64,000 bases of DNA from Bimuria novae-zelandiae CBS 107.79 (lineage: Eukaryota; Ascomycota; Dothideomycetes; Pleosporales; Didymosphaeriaceae): the NCBI GenBank assembly GCA_010015655.1, contig ML976660.1:1351872-1415871 (forward strand), in the 5' to 3' direction. The notes under the pieces were generated by a model. The model was not told where the DNA came from and searched no databases. It saw nothing but the letters and a program-made list of their open reading frames with translations. Of the stretch, positions 24,940-36,900 are shown one piece after another (the first letter of the stretch is position 1; each line of letters starts with the position of its first letter). A program made the translations under genes and the position numbers.

Positions 24940-26786
24940 TGATTGAGAAGTTATATATGCATGGAAAAGCAAAATGTAGCTGCGTGGAAATCTAAAAGTT
25001 AGGGCATTGTCCGAGGCGTTTCGCTCTATGGGCTTGCGTCGTGGGCGCTGTACAGTTTGGCCACTGCATTTCTCAAGGGACTTAATGATAGAGTTGGACG
25101 GGTTCGACAGACACGGATGCTCCTATAGGAGAAGGAAGAGGGGTGATGTCATTGAGGAAGTGTTCACTATGATGTCCGTGGGTGGAGCGGGGTCGCTCGG
25201 GGGTTTGCTGGAAAGATTATTGTGAGGGAAGCGGCAGTGGGTAGGGGGCATGGGAGGAGGGAGTGTTGAAGAGAGAAATGCGCGGGTCATTGCTCACATA
25301 CGGCTGCGAGATGTACTAAGGCTTAGAGTGGGTGAGACTAATTGCGGAGTTGTCCTATTATAGTTAAGGGGTTGTATTCTGTAGGGCCAGGTCGCAGGTT
25401 TGGTACTCCCGGATCTTAAGTCTTAGTACTGTTGCTAATAACGCAGCGAAATGAAGCTGTTTAGGGAGTGAAAAATTTCGAAAAGTGCTTGAAAAGGCTC
25501 AGATTCAAAATCTGTGCATGTGCATCAAGTTCTCCTTGCAACGGGAATAAGGTTAAAAGCTAAAGTCGCTCTAGGTGGATTTTATAAAGAGACCACTAAC
25601 CAATATGATTCCCTCGGAAAAATGGGCGTTGCTGTGCGGGTTCTGCACGTTTCTAGCAAAGCGTAGCCGTTAAGATCGCCGAGTCAACTTGCGTGGTTCG
25701 CCAATCGACGCTCAGCGCGTTCTTCTGGTTCCCTAGTGGCCCACGAGATTCCTGACGCAATTTCGTGGTCGTTGAGATGCCTCTTCAGGTAAGCTTGAGG
25801 CGCAGTAGTCATTTGTTTGACGTTGTTGCAGGTTTCTGGATCATGTCCAATACACTATATGCCGTGGCTGAAGTTTCGGAGACCGAATGGATATTGGAAC
25901 ATGCAAACCACGCAGTGACAGGCTGTGGTAAGCCTTGTTTAAGCATCGAACCCTTGACGCGTTTTGTACAGTGCAGTTGCAGAGGTTTGTATTAATTCAT
26001 TGCTTTACGACAAGCAAGGATGTGCGGGGATTATTCCTGGCTATTGTCTGATTAAACATTTGACGTATCGTGACGGCCACGGGGTTCATTCTACCTACAC
26101 CGCACTTGTGCAGGTTGCCGGAGGATCGCACGCGGGTTTATTCCCGCTGGTAGGGGGAGGCGAGAAGCTACACAGAGACGAGATACAGTGAACTGTGATA
26201 CGGTGTTCTACCTATGATTTATCCTGCCGATTCTACTGCATAGGTACACATGTGGTATTTTGTCGTTGCTGTCGCCTTAAAGTTCGGCTCGAAGGCGCAC
26301 CTGCATGTCCTCACCACAAGGTCAGCGAATGAGCGATCACTGCATGATGATTTCACGTAATCAACCTCCTCAAGCTCGCGGGCGCGTTCCATACAGCTAC
26401 TCAGCAGGCTCATTGGTCCAGCATCTTGCACCTGCATGTCCTTATCGTTCTGCACATTCCGAACGAAACGCTCTTCGACTCATGTACCGAGGTTGTGGTG
26501 GATGCGAATCATCGCGTTATTATATGGGCGCGGTATGGTTATTGAGAAGAGTCGGGAGCTCTACTAGGTGGGGGGAGTACTGAGGAAGCATTCGACTCAC
26601 ATCTACTTTCATCCCACACGCTGCCTGCACAGGTGCAAGACAACGGAAGTCCGACAACAGCACCCGCATGTTAAGGCAAGTTCCTTCTGTTGCACTCTTT
26701 TGCAACCATTTCATTGCTTAAAACTAGGGCATGCACATACCCTTATAGTTTCACGGTGAGCCTATCGGGTGCTAAGGAGCTCCTAT
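24940..26786. other. Unassigned normal-GC region
   Basis: Base composition is ordinary and there is no transposon signature. Short open frames occur on both strands (for example plus 25765-25995 and minus 26455-26219) with plausible splice signals, but none resembles a family I recognise and none chains into a convincing multi-exon gene. A cluster-edge gene may have decayed here. Confidence 0.4.
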
Positions 26787-28420
26787 TTATATCTTTTCCC
26801 TGAGTTTAATGACCAACGGCTTCTTTTCCCAAAGAATGGACACCTTTTGGTCTTCCCAGTTGTGACACCTCTCGTCAAGCTCGAAGTCAAAACTCCGAAC
26901 AACATGAGCGAGAATCAGCTTGATTTCCGCCTTTGCTAGTGACTATTATTCTGGATAGACGCCTCCCAATGCATGGAATTTACATATATGAGAACAGGAG
27001 AGCATACCTGGCCAAGGCAATTTCTCGAGCCTACCGAGAAGGGTTGAATCACCTTCAAATTGTCAGACTGGTAATGTGGATGACCAAGCCAGCGCTCTGG
27101 TGCGAATATGTCGGCGTCTGTGAAGTTTTGAGAGGATCTGTTCGCCGGATACTGAACAATGCCGACACTGATACCACTAGGAAACGGTATTCCGTTCACA
27201 ATAGCTCCGCTCACAGGTGTCTGTCGAGGGAGGATGGTGGGAACAGGCGGGTACATGCGGAAGACCTCTTGAATGATCGCATGAAGGACAGTAAGTTGCG
27301 CCAATGATGCGAACGATAACCCGGAGACCTCTGCAGCGGCATCGACTTCGTGTTGTAGCTTTGTAATCCAGGTTGGATGCTTGAGAAGATGGTACAAAGC
27401 TCCACTTAGCAGTGTTCCTGACGTCTCACTGCCCGCTATTATGACGGTCCCACTTGTCTTCATGATTTCGGGCTCAGTCATTCCCCGCTCGCCATTGTGA
27501 CGAAGAACATGGCTTTGGCTGATGTTAACTGGCGAGCACTTTGACTACGAGCGCGAGGGTACGTACCTCATAATATCCTGCGTTGGGGACTTCGAGCCAA
27601 GCCTTCGCGCAACCTTGTCCTGCGTATATTGCGTATGTCTCTGCCTAGCCTTTTCGAGCCCGGGGAACAGGCGTAACATGCTAAGCAAAGGATACCCCAC
27701 GATTGGATATGCCCTCAATACCCGAAACATCCTGACAAACTCCAGTCCTCGGAATATATTGGCTATCCAGAAATTGTAGTCTTCGTTCTGCAAGGCATCG
27801 AAGTCTTCTCCAAAACATAGCGCTCCGATGATGTCGAAAGTCGTGAAGTTGATACATCGGACCATATTTACCGGTTCTCCCTCCTTCGCTTTCTGACGTA
27901 GTTTGAGGATGAGGGTGTCAACATACGACTGGACAGTTGCCTCTTGCTGCTTGACGGCATGATCGGAGACACCATGGCTGAACAAACTTTGGATGCGTGC
28001 ATGATCGGGATCAGCTGCGCTGCCAATGTCCGCAATACCGTCAGTTGGGGGCGCGTATACGTCTGGATCTTTGGGCGACGATCTGTAGATGTCCTTCCAC
28101 GCTTCCGCGTTCGTGAAGGACAGGCAGGTAGGAGAAATTCGAACAACATGACCGTACTTTTCATGCATCTTGCACCAGTTGTGCACTACTTCACCTGTCC
28201 AGATCTCGTGATAGAAGGGGAAGTAAAAGCGGAGCGAATATGCGGTCCAGGAATATGCGCGAGAGGGTGTAATGTTACGTTATAGACAGCATTTGCGACG
28301 CAGTATAGCAAGTACTATAATAGTCAGTGATCTTAGGTGGAAGGGACTCTTGGAAAGAGAACAAACCGGGAGCAAGACGTAGACCAACAGAGAGACGCTC
28401 GATGGCCAGGGTATCGACAT
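26787..28420 (-). pseudogene. Cytochrome P450 (P450-1), N-terminus broken
   Basis: This reads as a microsomal fungal P450 on the minus strand, likely a tailoring oxidase of the terpenoid cluster. Exons can be chained: 28230-27567, 27518-27008 and 26942-26787 (stop), with introns of 48 and 65 nt at 27519-27566 and 26943-27007. The motifs are present: HEKYG near the N-terminus, I-helix AGSETS, EVFR for ExxR, FAPERW, and an intact heme loop FSVGSRNCLGQ. The C-terminal exon has the usual LILAHVVRSFDFEL. Upstream, LHPLAHIPGP (the proline hinge) is at about 28272-28243 but lies in a different frame from the downstream YSLRFYFPFYHE. A hydrophobic anchor-like stretch is in yet another frame. At least two indels therefore separate the membrane anchor from the catalytic part. 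The catalytic domain itself looks intact. A mis-assembled start is possible, so the pseudogene call is moderate. Confidence 0.7.
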
Positions 28421-28884
28421 CATACGAAAGCTAAAGATATTTGTAATTGTGTAAAATTTTCCGCCAGTTTGTGGCTTCGCTTGTGGAGATGAGTAAGGCC
28501 AAAATGAATCGTGTCGCGGGCTGATGAGGCAAATATACTGTTTTCTTTCAGTGTCACCAAACCATGCTACGCCACGACAGGTCGAACACAAGATGATTGG
28601 TGCAAAGGTCTCAGTGCGCATGTGGTTACCCGTGCTTATCATGCACTCGTTTTAGCGTACTAGTGGCCATGTGTGTAGTCAATGCAGCACCAGATCTTCT
28701 TGGCATTCTTCACCCACAGCTCAACTGCTTGCTAGTTACAATCTAATCATTTAAACTTAACCTCGCCATTTTCTCTCATGCACTAACTCGCCTCGTGGAT
28801 CACTTCAAGGTCCGACCTTCCAAGATTGTGTCTCCAATTCTCCGGTACATGAATGCCCGTCCTTTGCATCACTTGAGTCTCTAC

Positions 28885-30184
28885 CTATCTCGGGGATTCC
28901 ACAGATAGACTTCTACCAAGATATTTGAACTCAGTGTCCTGCTCATTCACTTGCTGAAAGTATCCATCCTTAGCTAGGTGAACAGTCGATATGGCCCATT
29001 TCTGTCCCTTTTCTAGCTTAGACGAGTTTGTGCTCTTGCCCGTTGAGCCGGATCGACTCGAAAAGGCTCCAAAGAAGGACCGGGAAGAGCTGACTAAGAC
29101 GCGGCTGAAGTCTCCGAGGCACACGAGCAGTGCTGGTAAGGTGGCTGCGACAATGCCGAAGTGTTGCTCGAGACTATCCCCAGTGAGTATATTACAAGGC
29201 GAATGAAGATTAAGACGTACGCTGACCAAATTTGCAGATCACAAAGACCATCTAGTAAGGTGTAAGCTAGTATTGGGGCAGGAAAGACCGTTTAGCATAC
29301 ACGTTGAATCACTCCAGTTCGTGAAGTTCTCGTATATCACCATGCGTGCGATCGAGCAACCAGTAGCACTGGATCAATTCGTGAGTCGTGAAATCTGACC
29401 ATTCTAGAGCGACTTACAAGAGACCCAGTGCAACAATGCCAGATATGGCAAATTTTTGGCGATTGGTGATTTTGAGATTCCATATTACATATATTGGAAA
29501 GGTAATATAAATGAAGTCGCTCACAATGTTTGTCACTGCGCTTGTGTTATAATGTAGGTAGCTTCTGACGTCTCAACCAGACAAACGTACCACTCAGCAG
29601 ATAGTTCATCCCTTGCAGTACGGATTTAGGCCAGCAGCCCCGCCTACCAAGAGCATAGTTCCAGTTTGCTTCGAACGGACGACAGCCTGCGGTCATAGTG
29701 ATGACCTCGATGACGCTAACGCTGACCACAACGACGACCAACGACCACATAACCCACCTGAGCCTTCGACTCGGCGATATTCTCATGAGCATTACAGCAA
29801 TAGATACCTTGGTGAACATCAACGAGAAAACCGAAGGTATTTGGGCTATAGTGCTCCATTTTGCCACGTTCGCCGCTTGAAGGCCGAGGTAAAAGGAGTG
29901 GCGTCCACCGCCGACTACTACATACTTGATCATCAATGCAGTGTTGACAGCAGCTGCCATCTATAAGAAATTAGTAATGCTCCAATCAACGGGGCAGTGT
30001 TTCTTACCAGGGCGACGACAATCAGTAAGTCGTCCCATCCCGTGGATCGGCTTTTGAGGTGCCGATAGCAGACTCGTGCAACAACAACACACGTGGCAAG
30101 CGCGAAAGAGAATAGTTGGGCACCCATCAAGACCGGTCCTCGACTCTCATCACCACCCGCCGGAAGCGTAAGATGTTGGGCCAT
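28885..30184 (-). CDS. Seven-helix integral membrane protein, fungal rhodopsin-type (PTH11/SAT14-like) domain
   Basis: The start is ATG at 30184. The first intron is 29961-30007, then a long exon follows, with further short introns near 29575-29535, 29430-29380, 29310-29260 and 29230-29180. The protein reads through all of them without a frame problem. Motifs of the fungal rhodopsin-domain family are present: GWDDLLIV after the first helix, a KVSIAVMLMRI helix, the GCRPFEANW / GRRGCW extracellular cysteine segment, SDFIYITFPIYVIW, and EQHFGIVAATLPAL before the last helix. A Ser/Lys-rich cytosolic tail ends at 28885. Members are common beside secondary-metabolite genes, but their molecular role is poorly known; some are receptor-like. 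It lies head-away from P450-1 and next to the terpene cyclase, all on the minus strand. It is one of the two clearly intact genes of the decayed cluster. Confidence 0.75.
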
Positions 30185-31076
30185 GATTCTGCACTCTCGA
30201 ATGGCAGTATATTGGCAAAGAAGTTTCGCTTAGTGCAGAACTATCATAACGAGAAGGAGCACTTGAGAAGTCGTACTTCAGATCAAGAGGTCTAGAAACA
30301 AAAATCAGCCAGACACTGAGGATAAAAGCGCTGGATGTGTTATCGAAGGTACGAGTACCTCCCAGGTTCCTTGGGGGCCAAAAAGACGCAGTGGCTTCGT
30401 CGTTACTGCGTCTCGGTACCAAGGCATATTTACCGATGCCTCAGACCCGAGTTAAACCATGCGATGCTCATCCCTCTAACATGGGCCGTGCCATACGGAT
30501 GCGCAAATGCAGACCCTGGTCAGCGCGGACCTCGCGATCTAGGTACGCCCGGAGATGCTTGGTCAAGGATAAATCTCACTGCATGATCAACGAGCTCGAA
30601 CATTGAGCGGCCACCATCTGCACAGATATCCCGAGATTGCCCAAAGTGATTTCGTCATCATTTATTTCTGTCGTAATCGGCCTTTGAATGATTAGCCCAT
30701 ACATGCGACATACCATTGACACATGGTACAACATTTGAACGCATTCGTCTACACTAATAAAGAAGCACAATAGAAGGTATTAAATTCCAACTGCATGTGG
30801 CGTAGAGTTCTTTAGTGAAAGTGGAGTTTGAACATTGAATCCAGTCCTTATACCATGTTATTATATTGTCTTTGCATAGAGCCTTGCCGCGCGATATCGA
30901 CCCTGTGCGTAGTTGTCTACAATTAGTCCAGATGTACGCCCAATGACACTTCGCGTTACACATGGCGCTCGTAAAGTTCCATGCTGTGCCAATCCGGCTT
31001 GCTATCTATCTTGCAACCTTCGAGTCATTTACGAAGCGCATTACATGCGCTTACTTTTCTCCTCAACATGTTTTGC
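30185..31076. other. Intergenic, nothing recognised
   Basis: No protein family, RNA or mobile element could be supported here. It probably holds the promoter of the rhodopsin-type gene and the 3' flank of the terpene cyclase. Confidence 0.4.
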
Positions 31077-31866
31077 CTACAAGTAAATGAACGGATAAAG
31101 TAACTCGCCAAGCTCCGCAGCAGCGAAGAGAAAAGTGGCCGCCGGAGTGTAGACGTATCCCCAGTAGTCCGGGTAGAAGTATGCTCGCCAGTAGACAACG
31201 GCGATTGCGCAAAGAGTTCCCACAAAATACATAAACCTAGTCATGGGTTTAGCCTGATGCATGGGATGAAACAAATTTAGTAATTAGACATACCAGATCG
31301 TTAAGCTGTGCCCCTTAGTATGACCCCTAGCGAGCAGTTGTACGTTGGCCGCCCAGCTAACAATGTTCTGCAAGAAAAACCCGCTCCAAAAGCTGGCTTG
31401 ATGGATGTCAGGTAAAAGCAGTGATAGGAATGGCCATTGAGACAGTGTTATAGTGACGCATCCGAACAGCAGCAGTGAAGGAAGATTCTGTTGTACTAGG
31501 AGCGTGTAACTCCATCGAGCTGGTCCAAATTTTACAGTGGTATACACTAGACCTAGGTCAATGAGAAATACGGGCAGGAAGGCGACATATTCTGCTGCCG
31601 CAGGCGGGTAAAGGCCGCCATAGATCAAGTCCCATCCTACATTGGCACAGCTATAGGATATCAGTGATGTAATTGTCAAGGAAGATGTCAACTGCCAGTG
31701 ATAGAATTGGCATGCCGTAGGACTTCTCTCGGTATGATTGGCGGATATAGAGGACGTAAGCTGTAATCCAAAACAGCCCCGACCTCAGTTTTAGCCCATC
31801 TTGAACCTAAAAATAAAGGTCTGTGGGTTGATTTGCAGCGTCGATGTCACTTAGAGGCAACTGCAT
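31077..31866 (-). pseudogene. PaxB/Pyr4-type integral membrane terpene cyclase, degenerate
   Basis: This family cyclises epoxidised prenyl chains in indole-diterpene and meroterpenoid pathways. The minus strand from 31806 reads GLKLRSGLFW and YIRQSYREKSYGMP, both hallmarks of the family. CANVGWDLIYG, several transmembrane helices, ARGHTKGHSLTIW and a final helix ending GELLYPFIYL (stop at 31077) follow. An ATG at 31866 is in frame with the first part but meets TAG at 31809-31807, directly before VQDGLKL. The junctions at about 31680 and 31280 have intron-like sequence (gttgac..ctatag and gtatgt..catcag), but neither splices in frame: each leaves a one-base slip. The catalytic Glu expected in GWExxY is Asp here, and the Asp expected in the last helix is Glu. 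Three independent defects make a functional protein unlikely. Confidence 0.72.
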
Positions 31867-32863
31867 CTTGCGAATATTCGGATAAGGGATTTTTTAAGTA
31901 AGGTTGTTCCGCCCTTGAAAATGTCCTGCACGATTTATATCAGTTCGTCCAAGCCACGGATACGATGCCAATAGGCAGTAAGATGTTTCGCCAGTAGAGT
32001 GAAAGGCGGAATATTTTTTCATCCCGCTCCATCCCACTACGAGGTAATGGCACGTTATCCGCCGTTCGAAGCGATGCATTCGGTTTTCTGTACGATACAT
32101 CACATTATATGACCGATTGAAGAGCTCCTCTGTGTCTCTTTGCAAGGTACTGCTGTTAAATGCGAGGTTTGTGGCATAGCTCGTAGTGATTGGGCTGATC
32201 GGTGCGTCGGCCCCAGTCCTACGGCAGCATCCGTTAGGGATATATATTGATGGGGCAACTTTGCACATCCACAATCTGAACACGGAGAGCGAGATATTAC
32301 GCAGGTTTAGCGATCTGTAACGTCGACCTTCGGTTTTTAAAAACTCGTTGTGATATTGCACTAACAATACTATTCTTGGGCTGCCCTCCACCAGTAGAAC
32401 TGTTGCATCTCTGACCAGGTACTTCCGTTGGTGAATCGCAAGTACCTATGGATATCGAAATGCATCCTTAGATCGTTTGATGAGTGGCGTGGGTATCGAT
32501 GATGCGTCGCCGCGCTAGCTTAGATCGGATACCAATCGCATTTTCTTTCCTGCATTAATTAGCGAATCTGCAAGATTGGGGCGAGTGGTGGCTTAGCCTC
32601 TCTACACTTGCCTAAGTATTTCTGAGTCGGTCTCGAGCCCGTTACCTTGCTCCATTTGCATATCTGGGCTCTTTTGGCAAAATTACTTGTCCCGGCATGA
32701 AGGCCTGCGTATGCATTCCTTGGGAGATATGCCTCTTTTTTCCTGAACGCGGTTGCCTGGCACATTCGATGATTACAAACAAGGAGCGGAAAGACCTCTA
32801 CAAAAGTTTTGGTGGTCAATGTGATGAGATTATGCTAATGATCGACCCATGCAATGGGCGGGA
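31867..32863. other. Intergenic, nothing recognised
   Basis: Open frames here (for example minus 32391-31894) are basic-rich and lack any recognisable motif or transmembrane pattern. I take them as chance. A prenyltransferase or epoxidase gene, which one would want between cyclase and GGPPS, is not seen. Confidence 0.4.
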
Positions 32864-33709
32864 TCAAATTGCCATTGTTTCCTCCCTGCCCCACAGCGCA
32901 GCAAAACGTTCATTGCGAGCGGAAACGCTTGCAAGTTCCCGAAGGCATGCGTCGCGTACCTCATTACACTGTAGCGCATTGACTGCGTCACTCACCTCCT
33001 TCTTCGAGTGCACTTTCTTTCTATCTCGCCGTTCTAATACCTTAAGAATCTTGGTTCGAATCTTCTCGGAAGCATACAGACCAGCATAATAGGATAGGTA
33101 TATTCGCCATTGAGTAGATCCTCCGCCAGAGTGCCCTTGCCTGCTATAACGTCCTTCGAGAACACGTTCTTGCAGTCATTCTGGAGTTGGCAGTACCAGC
33201 TGAAAAACAAAGTCAGCGGGCACACTTGAAGATGCTACAGTGAAACTCATACCCGTAATCTGTCATCAGCTCGTCCATGTCATGCGAGCCAGTTAGCAAC
33301 TGGCCTACCAGCCGAAAGAGCGCCCCGGTCTTCAAAGAGGCACAACTCTGATATGCACCTAACGCTGTTTCGCGGTCTTCTGGAAGAACAAAACCGTCTC
33401 TTCGCCAGACAAGAGAGTCGTCTTGGCCTATATTTCCAGTCAGTCTCCGACGCTTTTGTCAGTCTCCAATGCGTTTGCTTATTGCTCTTCATACCTTGGT
33501 GAATCTCGGTCAGAGCTTCCAAGACGAACGGGACCAGACGTGGACTCTCCTTCTGACATTTGACCAATGTTTTGAAGATGACAAGATAAGCTCGGTTGAT
33601 GGTTTCGGTGGACCCATAGATATGATGGACTGCCACGCGGCCTTTGCGGAGTTCGCTTCGGTCCGCGATGTCGTCGACCAAGATGGCTCCAAAATGTATG
33701 GTATCCAGG

Positions 33710-33714
33710 ATCTC
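33710..33714. repeat. Target-site duplication of Copia-B, left (ATCTC)
   Basis: Five bases, identical to 39196-39200. Five-base duplications are standard for Copia integrase. They mark the insertion point within the GGPPS exon, just before the first Asp-rich motif. Confidence 0.9.
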
Positions 33715-33917
33715 TGTCACGGTTTATGGCTCCTACCCTGCAAGATAGTTGCTCCTACCATGGCGTGGTTGCAACTTTCCTTCTACTTATCTAGGACTAG
33801 CGTTGTTTGTTCCTGCGCACCTATACCTTCTGTAGCTCCTAGATAGTACAGCCGCAGTTCAATCCCACAATCTTTTCCACTGCGTACTGTCCGCTCAGCG
33901 CCCTGCTTACCGCGACA
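33715..33917 (+). repeat. Left LTR of Copia-B
   Basis: It is 203 bp and differs from the right LTR at about seven positions, nearly all transitions. Composition is normal, in contrast to the AT-saturated interior that begins near 34190. Confidence 0.92.
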
Positions 33918-33929
33918 GTTATGAGCCCG
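33918..33929 (+). other. Primer-binding site, half-tRNA (initiator Met) type
   Basis: GTTATGAGCCCG follows the LTR end directly. It is complementary to the anticodon-arm region (CGGGCTCATAAC) of eukaryotic initiator tRNA-Met, the internal 'half-tRNA' primer used by copia-like elements. The tRNA comparison is from memory. Confidence 0.7.
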
Positions 33930-36900
33930 GCTTGCACCCTGGATTGTTCTCACCTGCTGCTGTAACATCACTTAACACACGAGCTGCACGTTGCTATACC
34001 GCGTTCTTTACAACGCACCTGTTACCGCGTACTCCACGACGCATCTGTTTACCGCGTTCTCCACAACACACATACTAGGATCTCTGCCTGATCCATCAAT
34101 ACAGTTAACTATAGCCTCTACAATAGCTACCAAGTCCGACCCCGCAGTAACGCGTGTCACTATTATCCTAAATACGCTAGATAACTAGTTTTCCTAATTA
34201 TTTATTTACTAAAACGTTACTAATTACTATAGTCTTTAGTAATATATTAATTTTAATATAGTAAAGAAAAATCTCCTTAAGCTATAAAAGTTTCTTAAGC
34301 CTTAACTTACTAACTATAAACTTAAAGCTACTAGACTCTTTTACCTATTAGCTAATAATTAAAAATCTTATTAATAAAAATATAATTAATAGGAATACCG
34401 TTATAATAAGTACTATACTTAAATAAAGGTACTAGGCAATCTAAATATAGATATTAGTAAGATAATTACTACACGTTATATATACTTTATTAAGAATTAC
34501 GATACCCTATATAGCTAACTAGTTACTTTTAAGAAGTTTTTTTATTTTATAAACGCGTTACGCTATTATAAGCTAGCTAATAAATATAATACTTTTAAAA
34601 CTACGCTACGAGATATAAAGAAAATTAAGTAATAATTATTAAACTAAGTATATATTATAGCTTAGGGTAAGGCTATTAGCTTCCTTAAGACTAATAGTAA
34701 TTAAATATAGGAGGACTTCCTTATTACATATAAAGTACTTAATTAAAAGTATACTACGTCTTGCCTACGTAAGATCTTTAAGTATAAAGCGTAAGGCACT
34801 ACTACTAAGATCTTATTTTTAGAGACTTACGTTGCTAAGATAACTACCTATCTACGCTATATAAAGCTATACTTTACTAAACTAGTAGTCTTTGCTACTA
34901 AGCTTAGAGTTATAAAGCAAGTTAATGCTAAACTTATTAAAAATAATCGCGATAGTAGTCGTAATTAAAATAAGCTATTTAGAAACTATATTTATAAGAA
35001 AAAGCACTAGTATACTAACTACTTTATCTTTAACTTATAAAATTTATAACGTTTAAAGGACTATTAGCCTACTACTAAGGCTATATAAAAGGTTAATAAA
35101 GTATAAAAAGATTTTAAAATTTATAAGCGTATAGAGACTGCTCTAGCTAAATAGGTAGTCTAATAACTTTAAAATACTATATTATTATAAATTAATAATA
35201 GCTAACCTCTTGTTAAGGATAGTAGTATATTTATAGTAGTTATTAGTTTATTATATATAAGTTTTAATTAATTTAATTTTCTTAAAATCGAATCTCTCGA
35301 GGAGCAATTAAACGACAATTAAAATATAATTATAATAAATACTAACACTAATCCTAAAGAAGAGCTTATAGTAATAGTTAAAATAATACTAATAAGACTA
35401 AACTTTTTAATTAATAGATTATTGATCTACGGTCGAACACCTACGTTATTAATATAGAGTTATAGCATGGCTAGAAGAGAATAAATAATAACACGTAACA
35501 TCGCTACCTGTATACTAGTAATAGCTATATTCTTATTATGGCTTAGGACATAATAGAACTCGTCGCTTGTATATAATATAGACTATAGACGCTAGAGCTA
35601 ACGCACGTCGCGTACGTTAAAGGCTTTTTATAAGTATATTAGGACTCGCTCGCTATCGTATAGAGTCTATCTACTTTAACTCTAGCTATAATATCCTGTA
35701 TATATATTAACCGTCCTACGTTATTATATAACTTAAGTATAATAGAGGACACTAGCTAATTAATACTAAGCTATTATACTAACTACTATTATTATTTTTA
35801 TACTTATTACTAAGTACGTTTAGGGTATCTTATTACCTGTTATACGCACTCAAGCCTACTACTATTATTAATAAACGCACTATATATTAGATTTAAACCT
35901 ACTTAGGTTATAAAGTAGTTAAATAGTTAGAGCTAAACGTTAATAGCGTTTAATTAATAGGAGACTAGCTAAATTATTTCTACTAAATATATATTAAAGC
36001 TTAAATAACTTATATTATTTTAAAATCCCTAGCTAAGAGCCGTGCATAATAACTTTTTTATTAAATTATAATAAATCTTATCTATATTATTTCTATAGGT
36101 TAAAAATATATTAATAGTAGTAAGTATATCCTATATTTTATAAATAAGTACTTAAAGTAGCATAAGATTGGTATAATTAATCGAAAAGATAAGTTAACAC
36201 TTATATACTAGTTTATAGCTTTAATTTATAAGATCTAACGAGTGTATAACGCTAACGTAGTTACTATTTAATATAATAATAAGAAAGAATTTAGAAATAA
36301 CCTTATTAGTATAATAAAAAAACTAAATATACTATACGAGCTAGTACTTGCTAGAATAAAGAAATTAAATAGACTTATTAAACGCGCTAGTAAAGTACTT
36401 ACTCAGCGAGCTTACGCTATGCGCCTACACGCCAATCTACTAAAAATCTATTGTATAAGCTGTATCGCACCGCCGCATATATACTTAATCGCACGCCTAC
36501 TAAAGCACTAGGCTAAAAGACACTATATAAGGTAGTATAGGGACAAAAACTACTTGTTGCTTATATAAGGCCTATTAGCTATCGCGCCTATATCTATAAT
36601 CGCGTTTAAAAACCACTAATAAGCTTAAATCGCGCACTCTAATTAGCTATTTTATTAATTACTAAAGTACTAATATCTTTCGTATTTAGCTGCCTATAAA
36701 AGACACTATTATTATTACCCGCAACGTTATATTTAAGCCTATACTTTTCTTTAATAAAATAAATAGGTATGCGTTAGGATTAGTACTTAGAAAGGTAATT
36801 AAACTACTTAAATATCTAAAAGAATATTAATATAATAATATTAATATTAAAGATTTATTAACTACTTATTAACGTTACTACATAGTAGAGATACCTACAA

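Noticed and set aside
26219..26455. Minus-strand frame with SLLSSCMERARELEEVDYV as a possible transcription-factor fragment
   Set aside because: The resemblance to fungal regulators is too weak, and no zinc-cluster motif is found nearby.
31894..32391. 165-codon minus-strand frame upstream of the cyclase
   Set aside because: I looked for a prenyltransferase or epoxidase here, but the translation has no conserved motif of either family.
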